Shown here piece by piece: positions 9,978 through 19,707 of a stretch of DNA of 64,000 nt. The DNA comes from Grimontia sedimenti (GTDB lineage Bacteria; Pseudomonadota; Gammaproteobacteria; Enterobacterales; Vibrionaceae), in assembly GCF_011045095.1 (NCBI RefSeq), contig NZ_JAALDL010000013.1:104899-168898 (forward strand), in the 5' to 3' direction. The first letter of the stretch is position 1; every line of letters starts with the position of its first letter. A program made the position numbers and the translations under genes. Under the pieces are notes generated by a model that saw only the letters and a list, made by a program, of their open reading frames with translations, did not search any database and was not told the DNA's origin.

Positions 9978-10709
9978 TTATGCGAAGTATGCTTCCAGCT
10001 CGTCGCTTCCACCGATGTGCTTACCGCCAATGAATACTTGTGGCACTGTAGCGCGGCCGCATACTGCACGCAGGCTCACAGTGGTAGCATCCTGACCCAG
10101 CACAATCTCTTCAAACTGTAGCTTGTTATCGATCAGCGTTTGTTTCGCTTTCGCACAGAAAGGACAACCTGGTTTGCTGAATACCGTAATTGATTCTTGC
10201 AGTTTATGGTTTGGTGCAATGTAACCAAGCATAGTGTCTGCATCAGAAACCTTGAACGGGTCGCCTGGCTCGTTTGGTTCGATGAACATCTTCTCTACCA
10301 CGCCGTCTTTTACCAGCATGCTGTAGCGCCATGAACGCTCGCCAAAGCCCAAATCGTCTTTCGCTACTGCCATACCCATGCCACGGGTAAACTCAGCATT
10401 GCCGTCTGGGATGAAAGTGATGTTTTCTGCTTCCTGGTCTGCTTTCCAAGCGTTCATCACGAACGTATCGTTGACAGACACACAAAGAATGTCATCAACA
10501 CCGTGCTCTTGGAACACTGAGTACAGCTCGTTGTAGCGAGGCAGGTGTGTTGAAGAACACGTCGGAGTGAAAGCACCTGGCAGGCTGAATACAACAACCG
10601 TTTTACCGGCAAACAGCTCGTCAGTGGTCACGTTAACCCACTCATCACCCTTGCGAGTTGGGAAGGTAACGCTTGGTACTTTCTGACCTTCTTTGTTAAT
10701 AAATTCCAT
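9978..10709 (-). CDS. Peroxiredoxin 5-glutaredoxin hybrid
   Basis: A fused peroxidase that reduces H2O2 and alkyl hydroperoxides using its own glutaredoxin domain. Residues 1 to about 160 are a Prx5-type peroxiredoxin with the peroxidatic Cys in [16 protein letters not shown]. Residues about 168-243 are a glutaredoxin with the CPFC motif ([13 protein letters not shown]) and [17 protein letters not shown] 10709 is chosen over 10730 because AAGGGG sits just upstream and homologues begin [12 protein letters not shown]. It is divergent from oxyR, the arrangement known in Vibrio and Haemophilus-like genomes, and so is very probably activated by OxyR. Confidence 0.95.
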   Translation of the reverse strand: MEFINKEGQKVPSVTFPTRKGDEWVNVTTDELFAGKTVVVFSLPGAFTPTCSSTHLPRYNELYSVFQEHGVDDILCVSVNDTFVMNAWKADQEAENITFIPDGNAEFTRGMGMAVAKDDLGFGERSWRYSMLVKDGVVEKMFIEPNEPGDPFKVSDADTMLGYIAPNHKLQESITVFSKPGCPFCAKAKQTLIDNKLQFEEIVLGQDATTVSLRAVCGRATVPQVFIGGKHIGGSDELEAYFA

Positions 10710-10856
10710 GGTAATACCCCTTAAATACATTTTGTTTTTCAGTTCTTTAATCCGGTGTTCCCGGTTGATGTGTTTATATTAGGGCGAAAGGGGTAGATAG
10801 TTCTAATTGATTGGGTTTATCATTTTAATAAGTAAAATCTATCAAAGAGGTTTGGT

Positions 10857-11762
10857 GTGAATATTCGCGATCTCGAATATCTGGTGGCTCTGTCTGAGCA
10901 CCAGCACTTCAGAAAGGCAGCGGAAGCCTGTTTTGTCAGCCAGCCAACATTGAGCGGCCAGATCCGCAAGTTGGAAGATGAATTGGGTGTGGTGCTGCTG
11001 GAGCGCACCAGCCGAAAAGTGCTGTTCACTGATGCTGGCATGCAGCTTGTCCGTCAAGCACAAAAAATCCTGATGGAAGTGAAAGTGCTGGAAGAGATGG
11101 CAAGTCAGCAAGGCGAAGAAATGGCGGGGCCGCTGCACATTGGGTTTATTCCGACTGTCGGCCCATATCTGCTTCCCCATATTGTGCCAGCGCTGAAAGA
11201 GGCATTCCCAGAGCTTGAACTTTTCCTTCACGAAGCACAGACCCATCAACTTGTGCAGCAGTTGGAAGAGGGGAAACTGGACTGCATTATTCTGGCATCC
11301 GTTAAAGAAACTGAGCACTTTAAGGAAATCCCACTGTATCTTGAGCCGATGTTGCTGGCGTTACCGGAAGATCACAAGTGGTCAAAGGCTGAAGCCGTGC
11401 CGATGGATGACCTTCGTGGCGAAACATTGTTGATGTTGGCAGATGGGCACTGTCTTCGCGATCAGGCAATGGGCTTTTGTTTTGCGGCGGGCGCGAAGGA
11501 AGACTCGCGTTTCCGTGCGACCAGTCTGGAGACCCTTCGAAACATGGTGGCCGCTGAGACGGGGATCACTCTGCTGCCGAAGCTGTCTGTCCCTGAGAGT
11601 ATGCAGCGTGATGGTGTGGTATATGTAAAAGCTGTGGATCCAGAGCCCCAACGCTTGATCACTTTGGACTACCGTCCGGGTTCGCCACTGCGGGCGCGCT
11701 ATGAAAAACTGGCGAAAGTCATTGCTGATGTCATGGGAAAAGTCTGTAATCCGATAGGCTAA
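10857..11762 (+). CDS. oxyR: Hydrogen peroxide-sensing LysR-type activator OxyR
   Basis: A cytoplasmic redox-switch regulator. The 301-residue protein has an N-terminal winged helix-turn-helix (MNIRDLEYLVALSEHQHFRKAAEACFVSQPTLS broken here only in the listing, residues 1-33) and a LysR substrate domain. The two switch cysteines fall at residues 199 and 208 (DGHCLRDQAMGFC), exactly as in E. coli OxyR, so the peroxide-sensing disulfide should form. The start is GTG 10857, preceded by AAAGAGG. It is divergent from the peroxiredoxin-glutaredoxin gene across 147 bases, where A/T-rich GATAG and CTATC motifs (10796-10800, 10839-10843) could belong to an OxyR site. Confidence 0.96.
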   Translation: MNIRDLEYLVALSEHQHFRKAAEACFVSQPTLSGQIRKLEDELGVVLLERTSRKVLFTDAGMQLVRQAQKILMEVKVLEEMASQQGEEMAGPLHIGFIPTVGPYLLPHIVPALKEAFPELELFLHEAQTHQLVQQLEEGKLDCIILASVKETEHFKEIPLYLEPMLLALPEDHKWSKAEAVPMDDLRGETLLMLADGHCLRDQAMGFCFAAGAKEDSRFRATSLETLRNMVAAETGITLLPKLSVPESMQRDGVVYVKAVDPEPQRLITLDYRPGSPLRARYEKLAKVIADVMGKVCNPIG

Positions 11763-11787
11763 ACCCAACCGGTTACGCAGAAAAAAC

Positions 11788-11809
11788 AAAGGCGCCGATG
11801 GGCGCCTTT
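11788..11809. terminator. Convergent terminator between oxyR and mrcA
   Basis: AAAGGCGCC and GGCGCCTTT pair around GATG. The minus strand has the better T-rich tail, so it mainly ends mrcA, but it lies between the convergent oxyR and mrcA stops and can act on both. Confidence 0.8.
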
Positions 11810-11825
11810 GTGGTTTCTTGAGTAC

Positions 11826-14336
11826 TTAGAAAAGCTCTTCACCTTCCGACTCGTAAATATTTCCACTGCTGGCCGCAGAGGATACATAGTCAGTTGGCTC
11901 GGTGCCCTTCTCAAAGTATTCGAACATTGAGCTTGCATCGTTTTTGCGTGTCAGCAAACCGGTATCACGGTCAATGCGCACTTTTACGATGTCGGCGGGA
12001 ACTTCTTTGCGTTGCTCTGGTACATCAACCAGCGCATCAACCATAAAGTCTATCCAGGCGGGTTGCGCGGTTTTTGCCCCCGCTTCCGCACCGGAGATCT
12101 GGGAGTTATCCAGGTTCGCGTTGCGGGAAGTTCGGCCGAGCTCACGTGAGTGGTCATCGAAACCAACCCATACTGTTGCGACCATGCCTGGCGCAAAGCC
12201 GCTGTACCATGCATCTTTGGAATCGTTGGTGGTGCCCGTCTTACCCCCGATATCACGGCGGTTAAGCGGTTTCTGCGCGCGCCAGCCGGTACCGTTCCAG
12301 CCAGTGCCTTGACGCCAGTCGCCGCCACCCCAGATGTTCGCTTCCATCATTTCGCGGGTCAGGAAGGCATTCTGTTCACTGATGACTTGTGGTGCGAACT
12401 CTGGCTCGTTTTCCATTGCTGCGGTTTCATCCAGCAGGTTTTCCTCTTCCATCAGGTTATCGGAGCTGAGTTTAGACGCATTGCTGTCGCAGTTATCGCG
12501 GCAGATAGTTTGTGGATGTGCGGTGAAAAGCAGCTGTCCAAACGGGTCTTCAACCTTGCTGATAAAATATGGCTTGAGGTAGTAACCGCCGTTAGCAAAC
12601 ACGCTGAAGCCTTGTGCTACTTGCATTGGTGTCAGGCTACCTGCACCCAAAGCCAGGGTTTCAGAACGCGGCAGTTCTTCATGTTTGAAGCCAAAGCGGG
12701 TTAGGAAGTCGATGGTCTCATCCAAGCCAACTTTTCGCAGCACACGAACCGCCATCACGTTTTTAGAGGTTGCCAGACCAATGCGTGCACGGGTTGGACC
12801 AATGTAGGTTGGTGGTGAGTTTTTCGGACGCCACGCTGTACCTTGGCTTGAGTCCCATTTGTTGATGGGAGCGTCATTGATCAAGGTTGCGAGTGTCATT
12901 CCCTGGTCCAATGCTGCCGAGTAGATAAATGGCTTGATAGCAGAGCCTACCTGACGGACGGACTGGGTGGCACGGTTAAATTTACTGTGAACGAAGTTAA
13001 AACCACCGACCAATGCTTTGATTGCCCCGTTTTCCGGTGACATGGCTACCATGGCGGTGTTGGCGTCCGGCACTTGACTCAGGTTCCATGCGTCATTGAC
13101 CTTGCGTACCCAGATTTGCTCACCCACAGCCAGAATATCTGCGGCCTGTTTCGGGGCAGTGCCTTGACGGGTGTCGGTTTTGTAGCGACGCGCCCACTTC
13201 ATGCCATCCCAAGGCAGAGAAACTGTCTTGCCGTCTTGCAGCTCCACCTCAGCCGTTTTCCCTTCTACTTTGATGACAACTGCCGGGTTGAGCACACCAT
13301 AGGTGGGTTGCTTTTTCAGGTGGTTAGCAATCTTTTCTGAATCCCAAGGTTCAGCGCCGTCTTTCCAAAGTGTTGCGACCGCACCTCGGTAACCGTGGCG
13401 TTCGTCGTAGGACAACAGGTTGTTGATGGCGGCTTTTTCAGCGGCATTCTGTAGACGTGAATCGAGCGTGGTATAAACCTTCATGCCGGATTCATAAACG
13501 TCTTCACCGTATTTCTCTACCGCCCATGCGCGCGCCATTTCTGCCATATAAGGTGCGTTCAGTTCGATTTCTGCGCCATGGTAGCGGGAAACAATCGGCT
13601 CGTTTCTCGCTTGTTCGTACTCAGAACGGGTGACATAGCCTTCATCCAGCATACGTTTCAGCACCACGTTACGGCGGTTAGTCGCACGCTCTACCGAGTA
13701 AATCGGGTTCATGGTTGACGGCGCTTTAGGCATACCGGCAAGGGTAGCGAGTTCGCTCAGCGTCAGGTCTTTCAAGTCTTTACCAAAGTAAACACGTGCT
13801 GCGGCACCAAAGCCATACGAACGATAACCAAGGAAAATCTTGTTGACGTAAAGCTCCATGATTTCCTGTTTCGTCAACAATTGCTCGATGTGGATCGCGA
13901 TAAATATCTCTTTGATTTTACGCATGATCTTCTTTTCGTTAGAAAGGAAGAAATTACGAGCTAACTGTTGGGTGATAGTACTTGCACCCTGTTTGGCGCT
14001 GCCCGACATGGCGACCACGATCGCAGCACGGGTGATACCGATTGGGTCGATACCTGGGTGATCGTAGAAACGGCTGTCTTCTGTGGCGATCAGCGCATCA
14101 ATCAAATCTTGTGGGATGTCGTCATAAGTTACTGGAATACGACGTTTTTCACCAAACTGGGAAATCAGTTTGCCGTCTGCGCTGTACACCTGCATCGGAG
14201 TTTGCAGTTCAACATCCTTGAGTGTGGCAACATCTGGCAATTCCGGTTTTACGTAAACGTAAAAACCAAAAATTGTACCCACTCCAAGTAATATGCAAAT
14301 TATTGCAAGGATAAGCAGTCGCTTAATGAACTTCAC
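11826..14336 (-). CDS. mrcA: Penicillin-binding protein 1A
   Basis: A bifunctional peptidoglycan synthase of the inner membrane: glycan polymerisation plus peptide cross-linking. It has one N-terminal membrane anchor (about residues 7-28), then the GT51 transglycosylase domain with the catalytic Glu in IATEDSRFYDHPGID and the motifs QGASTITQQLARN and KEIFIAIHIE. The C-terminal transpeptidase has the active Ser in VGSAIKPFIYSA (SxxK) and KTGTT. The 836 residues are normal for the family. It is divergent from pilM, as in many gamma-proteobacteria, and the start ATG 14336 gives the expected short cytoplasmic tail MKFIKR. Confidence 0.97.
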   Translation of the reverse strand: MKFIKRLLILAIICILLGVGTIFGFYVYVKPELPDVATLKDVELQTPMQVYSADGKLISQFGEKRRIPVTYDDIPQDLIDALIATEDSRFYDHPGIDPIGITRAAIVVAMSGSAKQGASTITQQLARNFFLSNEKKIMRKIKEIFIAIHIEQLLTKQEIMELYVNKIFLGYRSYGFGAAARVYFGKDLKDLTLSELATLAGMPKAPSTMNPIYSVERATNRRNVVLKRMLDEGYVTRSEYEQARNEPIVSRYHGAEIELNAPYMAEMARAWAVEKYGEDVYESGMKVYTTLDSRLQNAAEKAAINNLLSYDERHGYRGAVATLWKDGAEPWDSEKIANHLKKQPTYGVLNPAVVIKVEGKTAEVELQDGKTVSLPWDGMKWARRYKTDTRQGTAPKQAADILAVGEQIWVRKVNDAWNLSQVPDANTAMVAMSPENGAIKALVGGFNFVHSKFNRATQSVRQVGSAIKPFIYSAALDQGMTLATLINDAPINKWDSSQGTAWRPKNSPPTYIGPTRARIGLATSKNVMAVRVLRKVGLDETIDFLTRFGFKHEELPRSETLALGAGSLTPMQVAQGFSVFANGGYYLKPYFISKVEDPFGQLLFTAHPQTICRDNCDSNASKLSSDNLMEEENLLDETAAMENEPEFAPQVISEQNAFLTREMMEANIWGGGDWRQGTGWNGTGWRAQKPLNRRDIGGKTGTTNDSKDAWYSGFAPGMVATVWVGFDDHSRELGRTSRNANLDNSQISGAEAGAKTAQPAWIDFMVDALVDVPEQRKEVPADIVKVRIDRDTGLLTRKNDASSMFEYFEKGTEPTDYVSSAASSGNIYESEGEELF

Positions 14337-14482
14337 TTGATATTTCCCGTAAGTTTTCAGTCGAGTCGTTCAAACCATTAGTGCTCGTAGTATAAAGAGA
14401 ACTGAACAAAAAATAACGAACCTGCGGAGAGAACTTTCAAAAAAGTTACTTGATGCTGACTTTTAAGAAGGTGGCATTTCAA

Positions 14483-15421
14483 ATGTTTGCTGGAAAAACG
14501 GCTATGGGGATCGATGTTGGCACACATTCTATTCGTGCTGCGATGATCCAAAAACGTGGCAAAGCATTAAGGCTTCAGGCTCTCGTTGTAGCACCGCGAC
14601 AATCCTCCTCTCTCAATGACACCCTAAAGTTGGTTAAGAAGCAACTTCGCAAAGCCTGTGGTGTACCTTGGAACTGGCCACAAGCTCAGATCATGGGCGT
14701 CCCTCAAAGCAGTGTGGCGATGAAGCGATTCCCGATAGCACTCGATATTCCGGAGCATGAGCAATACGTTCAGGTAGGCCTCCAGCTTAGTGAGAGCTTG
14801 GGGATGCCGATGGATGAACTGCTCTATGATTACCGCCCTCTGCCGGAAAGTGATGGGGTGGAGGTCTATGCCTGCCGCAAGCCCATGCTCAAAGAAACCC
14901 TTTCCGGTCTTGAATCTGCTGGCTTTTCGCTTTCAGTGATTGAGCTTCAAACCCATGCTCTGATGCGTCTCTATAAACAGCATATGACTGCCCGGCCGGA
15001 TGTCGGCGCTTCGCTGATGGTGGATGTCGGCACAGAGCGTCTTCAGATTTGTTTGGGTGACACCAAAGACGGCCATTTCTACCGAGAGTTGCCAGTACCC
15101 TTTGATCAAGGTGAGCAGAGCGCCGAGGATCTTCGGGAGCAATACACCCAGCAGCTTGCTGAGACCATTCAACGTCAATATCAACTGGCCTCTACCCAGT
15201 TGCAGGGAGCCCGTGTATCAACGGTTTGGCTCTCAGGCGATGGGGCGAAAAAGATAGACATCTTTAAACTGGAAAGCGCACTCGGTTGGCGGGTTAGGGC
15301 ATTGAATCCACTTCAAGGGCTGAGCTATTCGCCAAAGCTTGTCGACAATCTGAATGAATCAGCGGCGGCTTGGTCCACATCGATTGGACTGGCACTGAGG
15401 GGAGTGGAAGATGAACGTTAG
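14483..15421 (+). CDS. pilM: Type IV pilus inner-membrane assembly protein PilM
   Basis: A cytoplasmic actin-like ATPase that docks on the PilN tail in the pilus alignment complex. The ASKHA-type phosphate loop MGIDVGTHSIRAAMI is at the N-terminus, and VDVGTERLQICLGD is the second nucleotide-binding block. ATG 14483 is chosen because AAGGTGG precedes it at a suitable distance; TTG 14450 and ATG 14453 are in-frame alternatives that add about ten residues and lack a Shine-Dalgarno. It is the first gene of pilMNOPQ and overlaps pilN by 11 bases. It is needed for pilus assembly and, in Vibrio, natural transformation. Confidence 0.93.
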   Translation: MFAGKTAMGIDVGTHSIRAAMIQKRGKALRLQALVVAPRQSSSLNDTLKLVKKQLRKACGVPWNWPQAQIMGVPQSSVAMKRFPIALDIPEHEQYVQVGLQLSESLGMPMDELLYDYRPLPESDGVEVYACRKPMLKETLSGLESAGFSLSVIELQTHALMRLYKQHMTARPDVGASLMVDVGTERLQICLGDTKDGHFYRELPVPFDQGEQSAEDLREQYTQQLAETIQRQYQLASTQLQGARVSTVWLSGDGAKKIDIFKLESALGWRVRALNPLQGLSYSPKLVDNLNESAAAWSTSIGLALRGVEDER

Positions 15422-15998
15422 TATCAACCTCCTCCCTTGGCGTGAAATGCAGCGTCAGGCGACTCGTCGACGCTTTTTCAACAAATCCGTAGTGGTCTTG
15501 GTATTGGTTTCCCTTTGCGTCCTTGGTGGTCGTTGGGTTGTTTACAACCAACTCACTCTCCAAGAGGAAAGAAATGCGCGCTTGCAGCAGGAAATCGATG
15601 AGCTGAATGCCACTCTCCGGGATTTTGCTAAGCGAGAAGTGGAGCGTGATGAGCTTCATCGCCGCCTGACCCTCGTCAATTCGTTACAAAAGCAGCGCAA
15701 CAACGCCACCTTGCTTTTCAATCTGTTGCCACAAATTACACCGGATGGGGTGGTGCTCGATAAAGTGTCGATGACCGCAGGTACGGTAACCATTGAAGGA
15801 CGAAGCCGCGATAACGCGAAACTCGCCAGTCTGTTAGCCCTGCTTGAAGCTGACTCTGGTGCCAAGAACGTGCAGATCCATTCCATTATTAACAACGCAG
15901 CGAAATCGTCCCTGATCGCCAAAAACTTTAAGGCGACCTTTGATCTGGCAGATTACATGTCGCTCGAGTTGCCAAAGGAGGAAAGCAATGGCCGCTGA
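15411..15998 (+). CDS. pilN: Type IV pilus assembly protein PilN
   Basis: A 195-residue bitopic inner-membrane protein. The N-terminal MNVSINLLPWRE is the conserved INLLPWR segment that binds PilM. A single membrane helix follows at about residues 24-46. Then comes a coiled coil (about 48-90) and a ferredoxin-like periplasmic domain. With PilO it forms a heterodimer that links the cytoplasmic PilM to the PilP lipoprotein. It overlaps pilM at its start and pilO at its end, so the operon is translationally coupled throughout. Confidence 0.94.
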   Translation: MNVSINLLPWREMQRQATRRRFFNKSVVVLVLVSLCVLGGRWVVYNQLTLQEERNARLQQEIDELNATLRDFAKREVERDELHRRLTLVNSLQKQRNNATLLFNLLPQITPDGVVLDKVSMTAGTVTIEGRSRDNAKLASLLALLEADSGAKNVQIHSIINNAAKSSLIAKNFKATFDLADYMSLELPKEESNGR

Positions 15999-16581
15999 TT
16001 GGCGTGATTGGGAAATCGATGAAATCCCAGAATGGCCAGCCACAGCACAAAATGTGCTGCTAGGCCTTTTGGCCATTGCGGTGTTGGCCGCCGCTGTTTT
16101 CTTTGTCGTCCTCCCTGCAAAGCAAGACGTGGAGCTGGCTAAACAAGATGAAAACCTGCTTCGTACCCAGTTCCGCATCAAGGCTGAGCAAGTGGCTGCG
16201 TTGCCAAATGTCGATGAGCAGGTTGAAGAGTTGCAGCGCTTTTACAGTCACCTCACCAAACAATTGCCTGCCGAAGATGAGTTAGCGCTGCTACTTGCTG
16301 GTATTAACGATACGGGTCTTCAATACAATCTCAATTTCCAAAAGCTGAACTGGAAACCGGGTCAACACGTTGGCTGGTTGTATCAGGTGCCACTAGATAT
16401 TGAACTGACGGGTGAATATGCCGACATGGGGGAGTTCTCTGCTGCGCTTGCGCGCATGCCTCGTATCGTGGCTTTACAGGATTTCACACTGTCCCGTGAA
16501 AACGAGAAAGTCGACACACTAAGATTCGCGGTGAATGCCCATACCTATCGCTATGAAAAGCAAGAGGAGGTCTCGCAATGA
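15988..16581 (+). CDS. pilO: Type IV pilus assembly protein PilO
   Basis: The partner of PilN in the inner-membrane alignment complex. The 197-residue protein has a short cytoplasmic part (MAADWRDWEIDEIPEWP), one membrane segment at about residues 20-43, a coiled coil, and a periplasmic ferredoxin-like domain. ATG 15988 has an AAAGGAGG Shine-Dalgarno and overlaps the pilN stop; the longer in-frame start at 15940 lies inside pilN and does not fit homologues. Its stop overlaps the pilP start in an ATGA arrangement. Confidence 0.94.
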   Translation: MAADWRDWEIDEIPEWPATAQNVLLGLLAIAVLAAAVFFVVLPAKQDVELAKQDENLLRTQFRIKAEQVAALPNVDEQVEELQRFYSHLTKQLPAEDELALLLAGINDTGLQYNLNFQKLNWKPGQHVGWLYQVPLDIELTGEYADMGEFSAALARMPRIVALQDFTLSRENEKVDTLRFAVNAHTYRYEKQEEVSQ

Positions 16582-17093
16582 GATACCTGATTGCGACGCT
16601 GAGTCTGCTTTTGCTGTCAGGCTGCATGCAGGAGCCGAAAACGCAGGATCTTGAACGTTTTATCGTTCAAACCTATGCCGCTGCCAAGGTCACGGCAACG
16701 CCACTTCCCCCTGAGCCGACTTACTTTCCAACACCATTTAACCCTGGCATTGATACTGACCCTTTCGTGCTACCAATTGCCATGGAGGAAGAGCAATTGG
16801 TGAAAGGAGACTGTTGGCAGCCGGAAGATCTGCCGGGGAAAGACCCGCTTGAAAGCTATGAACTGTCGTCGCTTGAATTTAAAGGCGTGATTGGTCTGCC
16901 GGGAAGCTACTGGGCGTTGGTCTCTACACCGGACAAAAGTATTCACCGAGTCGGTTTGGGGCGCATGCTTGGCAACAACCGTGGGCGTGTCGACAGTATC
17001 AGTCAGCACACGCTCTCCATCACAGAACACCTGCCTGACGGACTAGGCTGCTGGCAGGTACGAAACGTTAGATTGGCACTCAACAATAACTAA
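16578..17093 (+). CDS. pilP: Type IV pilus assembly lipoprotein PilP
   Basis: A 171-residue lipoprotein that bridges the PilN/PilO dimer and the N0 domain of the PilQ secretin. The signal peptide ends in the lipobox LLSGC (Cys at about residue 16), followed by an extended Pro-rich linker and a small beta-rich domain (about 90-165, LEFKGVIG...YWALVSTPD). It starts in overlap with pilO (ATGA) and ends 12 bases before pilQ. Confidence 0.94.
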   Translation: MRYLIATLSLLLLSGCMQEPKTQDLERFIVQTYAAAKVTATPLPPEPTYFPTPFNPGIDTDPFVLPIAMEEEQLVKGDCWQPEDLPGKDPLESYELSSLEFKGVIGLPGSYWALVSTPDKSIHRVGLGRMLGNNRGRVDSISQHTLSITEHLPDGLGCWQVRNVRLALNNN

Positions 17094-17105
17094 AAAGGGT
17101 AACTC

Positions 17106-18890
17106 ATGATAAGCCTGAGGAAAGGATGCCGGGGTCTGGGAGCAGTTTCCCGCAGCTTGATAGTGATCGTCAGCCTGCTGGCGGCACCTTGGTCGTTCGC
17201 GGCCAATCAGCTGCAGCACATCGATGTTAAAGCAGGGGAAAGAGGTAAAACCTTGCTGACACTGACGCTTGAAGATAAGTCAGTGGTCACCAACTTCAAT
17301 AAGCGCGATGGGGAACTGTCGATAAGCCTGAAAGGCACGTCAGTGGAAGATAATCTGATTGGTGTCAGAAGCCTTCAGGATATGGGTAAAGCAACCGCGA
17401 ATTTGGAAGTGAAACCCGTCGATGATGATGTTGAACTCAATGTTTCCACCGAAGGGCATTTCGGTTACGACTACTATCAGACGGGCAATGTATTGACGGT
17501 AGAGATTTTCCCGTTTGCCTCACTGCCTTCGAAAGAAAAGTCCGCCGCTGCAAAGAACCAGAAAAACAAGAACATCTCCATTAACTTTCAGGATATCCCT
17601 GTGCGTTCAGTACTTCAGATGGTGGCAGAGCACAATGGGTTTAACCTGGTGGTGTCAGACACGGTACAGGGAAGCCTGACACTGCGCCTTGACGATGTGC
17701 CTTGGCAAAAAGCCTTGCAGACTATCTTAAACGTGAAAGGGTTGGATAAACGCCAGATGGGCAACATTCTGCTCGTTGCACCTAAAGCTGAGCTGGATGA
17801 GCAGGAACGTTTGGTACTTGAAAAACGCCGTCAGGAACGTGAGTTGGCATCGCTACGCTCTGAGGTGATTCAAATCAAATACGCCAATGCTGTCGACCTA
17901 AAAGACATGTTGGGCGGCGGTAGCGGCGGAGAAGGTGAGGATGAAGGGATCAGTCTGTTGTCTGAGCGTGGCAGCCTAGCTGTCGATCCGCGAACTAACT
18001 CACTCGTGATCAAAGATTTGGCCGACAATATTGACGTGGTCAAATCCCTGATCGAATCGTTGGATGTGCCTGTCGACCAGGTGGAAATCGAAGCGCGTAT
18101 TGTGACAGTGGACGAAGGCACGCTGGATGAAATTGGTGTGCGTTGGGGGGTTGTAAACAGAAACGGTTCATTCACACAAGGTGGGTCTATTGAGGGCAAC
18201 CTCGGCTGGGAGAATGGCCTTGGCTTTGATACAGATAGCGGTGACTTCCTCAACATTAGCAATTTAGATGGTGTTGAATCGTCGACGGGTAACATCGATG
18301 ACTTCTTGAATGTTAACTTGGCAGCGACCAGCCCTAACGCTGCGAGCATTGCCTTCCAAGTAGCAAGCTTGGGTAAAGATTTGCTTTTGGACCTTGAACT
18401 GTCAGCCCTTCAGGCTGAATCCAAAGCTGAAATCATTTCCAGTCCGCGCCTTTTGACCACCAACAAACGCCCAGCTTACATTGAACAGGGTACCGAACTG
18501 CCATACTTGGAAGCTTCTTCTAGCGGTGCAGCAGCAGTGTCGTTTAAAAAAGCGGTACTGAGTTTATCGGTGACACCACAAATCACGCCGGATAACAAAT
18601 TGGTGCTCGATCTTCAGGTCACCCAGGATAAACCGGCAGGCACGGTCAAAGCCGGTACAGGTGAGGCAATGGCGATTAACACCCAGCGAATTGGTACTCA
18701 GGTATTGGTAAATGATGGAGAAACGGTTGTGCTGGGGGGAATTTACCAGCATGAGATGATGGAAGGCGTGGATAAGGTGCCATTGTTGGGGGACATTCCA
18801 GGTCTTGGTCAACTCTTTCGTCGTAACTACGAAACCATGGGTAAACGTGAGCTATTGATCTTCGTTACGCCTAGGATTATGACGCAATGA
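17106..18890 (+). CDS. pilQ: Type IV pilus secretin PilQ
   Basis: The outer-membrane pore through which the pilus extends and through which DNA is taken up in competent Vibrio. The 594-residue protein has an N-terminal signal peptide (cleavage near SFAANQ), one AMIN peptidoglycan-binding domain (about residues 35-140), an STN/N0 domain beginning ISINFQDIPVRSVL (about 158), an N1 domain, and the secretin domain with VEIEARIVTVDEG and the ending KRELLIFVTPRI. Only one AMIN domain is present. It closes the operon, and no clear terminator follows. Confidence 0.96.
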   Translation: MISLRKGCRGLGAVSRSLIVIVSLLAAPWSFAANQLQHIDVKAGERGKTLLTLTLEDKSVVTNFNKRDGELSISLKGTSVEDNLIGVRSLQDMGKATANLEVKPVDDDVELNVSTEGHFGYDYYQTGNVLTVEIFPFASLPSKEKSAAAKNQKNKNISINFQDIPVRSVLQMVAEHNGFNLVVSDTVQGSLTLRLDDVPWQKALQTILNVKGLDKRQMGNILLVAPKAELDEQERLVLEKRRQERELASLRSEVIQIKYANAVDLKDMLGGGSGGEGEDEGISLLSERGSLAVDPRTNSLVIKDLADNIDVVKSLIESLDVPVDQVEIEARIVTVDEGTLDEIGVRWGVVNRNGSFTQGGSIEGNLGWENGLGFDTDSGDFLNISNLDGVESSTGNIDDFLNVNLAATSPNAASIAFQVASLGKDLLLDLELSALQAESKAEIISSPRLLTTNKRPAYIEQGTELPYLEASSSGAAAVSFKKAVLSLSVTPQITPDNKLVLDLQVTQDKPAGTVKAGTGEAMAINTQRIGTQVLVNDGETVVLGGIYQHEMMEGVDKVPLLGDIPGLGQLFRRNYETMGKRELLIFVTPRIMTQ

Positions 18891-19172
18891 ATTGAAGTAA
18901 TTCATTGAATTAGCTTGTTTATTGATCGTTATATGTAGTGAGGGTTGGAATCCACATTCGTGTGAATTTCTGCCCTTTTCTTGTCCTTTTGGTCGTCAAT
19001 CGGGAATTTAAAGGCGAAGCGAAACGTATTTTAAGTTGCCAAACGCCCAGTCGACCTGAGATAATTTTTGGTCTGATCACGAATATACTGTGAGGAATTT
19101 GGCGCCTCGGGCTTTCTGATAGCGAGCCTGCGGGCGGTGTTGTTTTCATTAACCGCGCGTAAACTGCTTAAA
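18891..19172 (+). promoter_or_regulatory. pilQ-aroK intergenic region with a candidate aroK promoter
   Basis: No gene is evident here. TTGCCA at 19036-19041 and GATAAT at 19060-19065, with an 18-bp spacer, form a plausible sigma-70 promoter about 110 bases upstream of aroK. The stretch 18900-19030 shows nothing I recognise. Confidence 0.45.
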
Positions 19173-19691
19173 ATGGCTGAAAAACGAAATATCTTTCTTG
19201 TAGGTCCAATGGGGGCTGGCAAAAGCACAATTGGTCGACACCTGGCACAACAACTACACATGGAATTTTTCGACTCTGACACTGTGATCGAAGAGCGCAC
19301 AGGTGCAGACATTGCATGGGTTTTCGATGTTGAAGGTGAAGAGGGATTCCGCGTTCGCGAAGAGAACGTCATCAACGACCTGACAGAAAAACAAGGTATC
19401 GTTCTGGCAACCGGTGGTGGTTCAATTAAGAGCCGTGAAAGCCGTAACCGTTTGTCTGCTCGTGGTATCGTGGTTTATCTGGAAACCACCATTGAGAAAC
19501 AACTGGCGCGTACTCAACGCGATAAAAAGCGTCCTCTGCTGCAAACTGAGCAACCACGTGAAGTGCTGGAAGCACTGGCGGGTGAGCGTAACCCTCTTTA
19601 TGAAGAGATTGCAGACTATGTGGTACGCACTGATGATCAAAGCGCCAAGGTCGTGGCTAATCAGATCATCGAACTGCTGGAAAATCACTAA
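19173..19691 (+). CDS. aroK: Shikimate kinase I
   Basis: Phosphorylates shikimate at the 3-hydroxyl, the fifth step of chorismate synthesis. The 172-residue product begins [19 protein letters not shown], with the P-loop at about residues 10-18, then DSD for Mg/shikimate binding, GGGS (about 79-82) and the lid [11 protein letters not shown]. It is nearly identical to E. coli AroK, which fixes the start at 19173 rather than the non-ATG start at 19137; the Shine-Dalgarno is weak. It precedes aroB by 16 bases, the usual aroK-aroB-damX-dam order. Confidence 0.97.
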   Translation: MAEKRNIFLVGPMGAGKSTIGRHLAQQLHMEFFDSDTVIEERTGADIAWVFDVEGEEGFRVREENVINDLTEKQGIVLATGGGSIKSRESRNRLSARGIVVYLETTIEKQLARTQRDKKRPLLQTEQPREVLEALAGERNPLYEEIADYVVRTDDQSAKVVANQIIELLENH

Positions 19692-19707
19692 TCGTTAAAG
19701 GAACTCC

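Noticed and set aside
10796-10843. GATAG...CTATC as a full OxyR operator
   Set aside because: The outer motifs are 48 bp apart, about 10 bp more than the ATAG-type consensus, and inner elements match poorly. It is only mentioned under oxyR.
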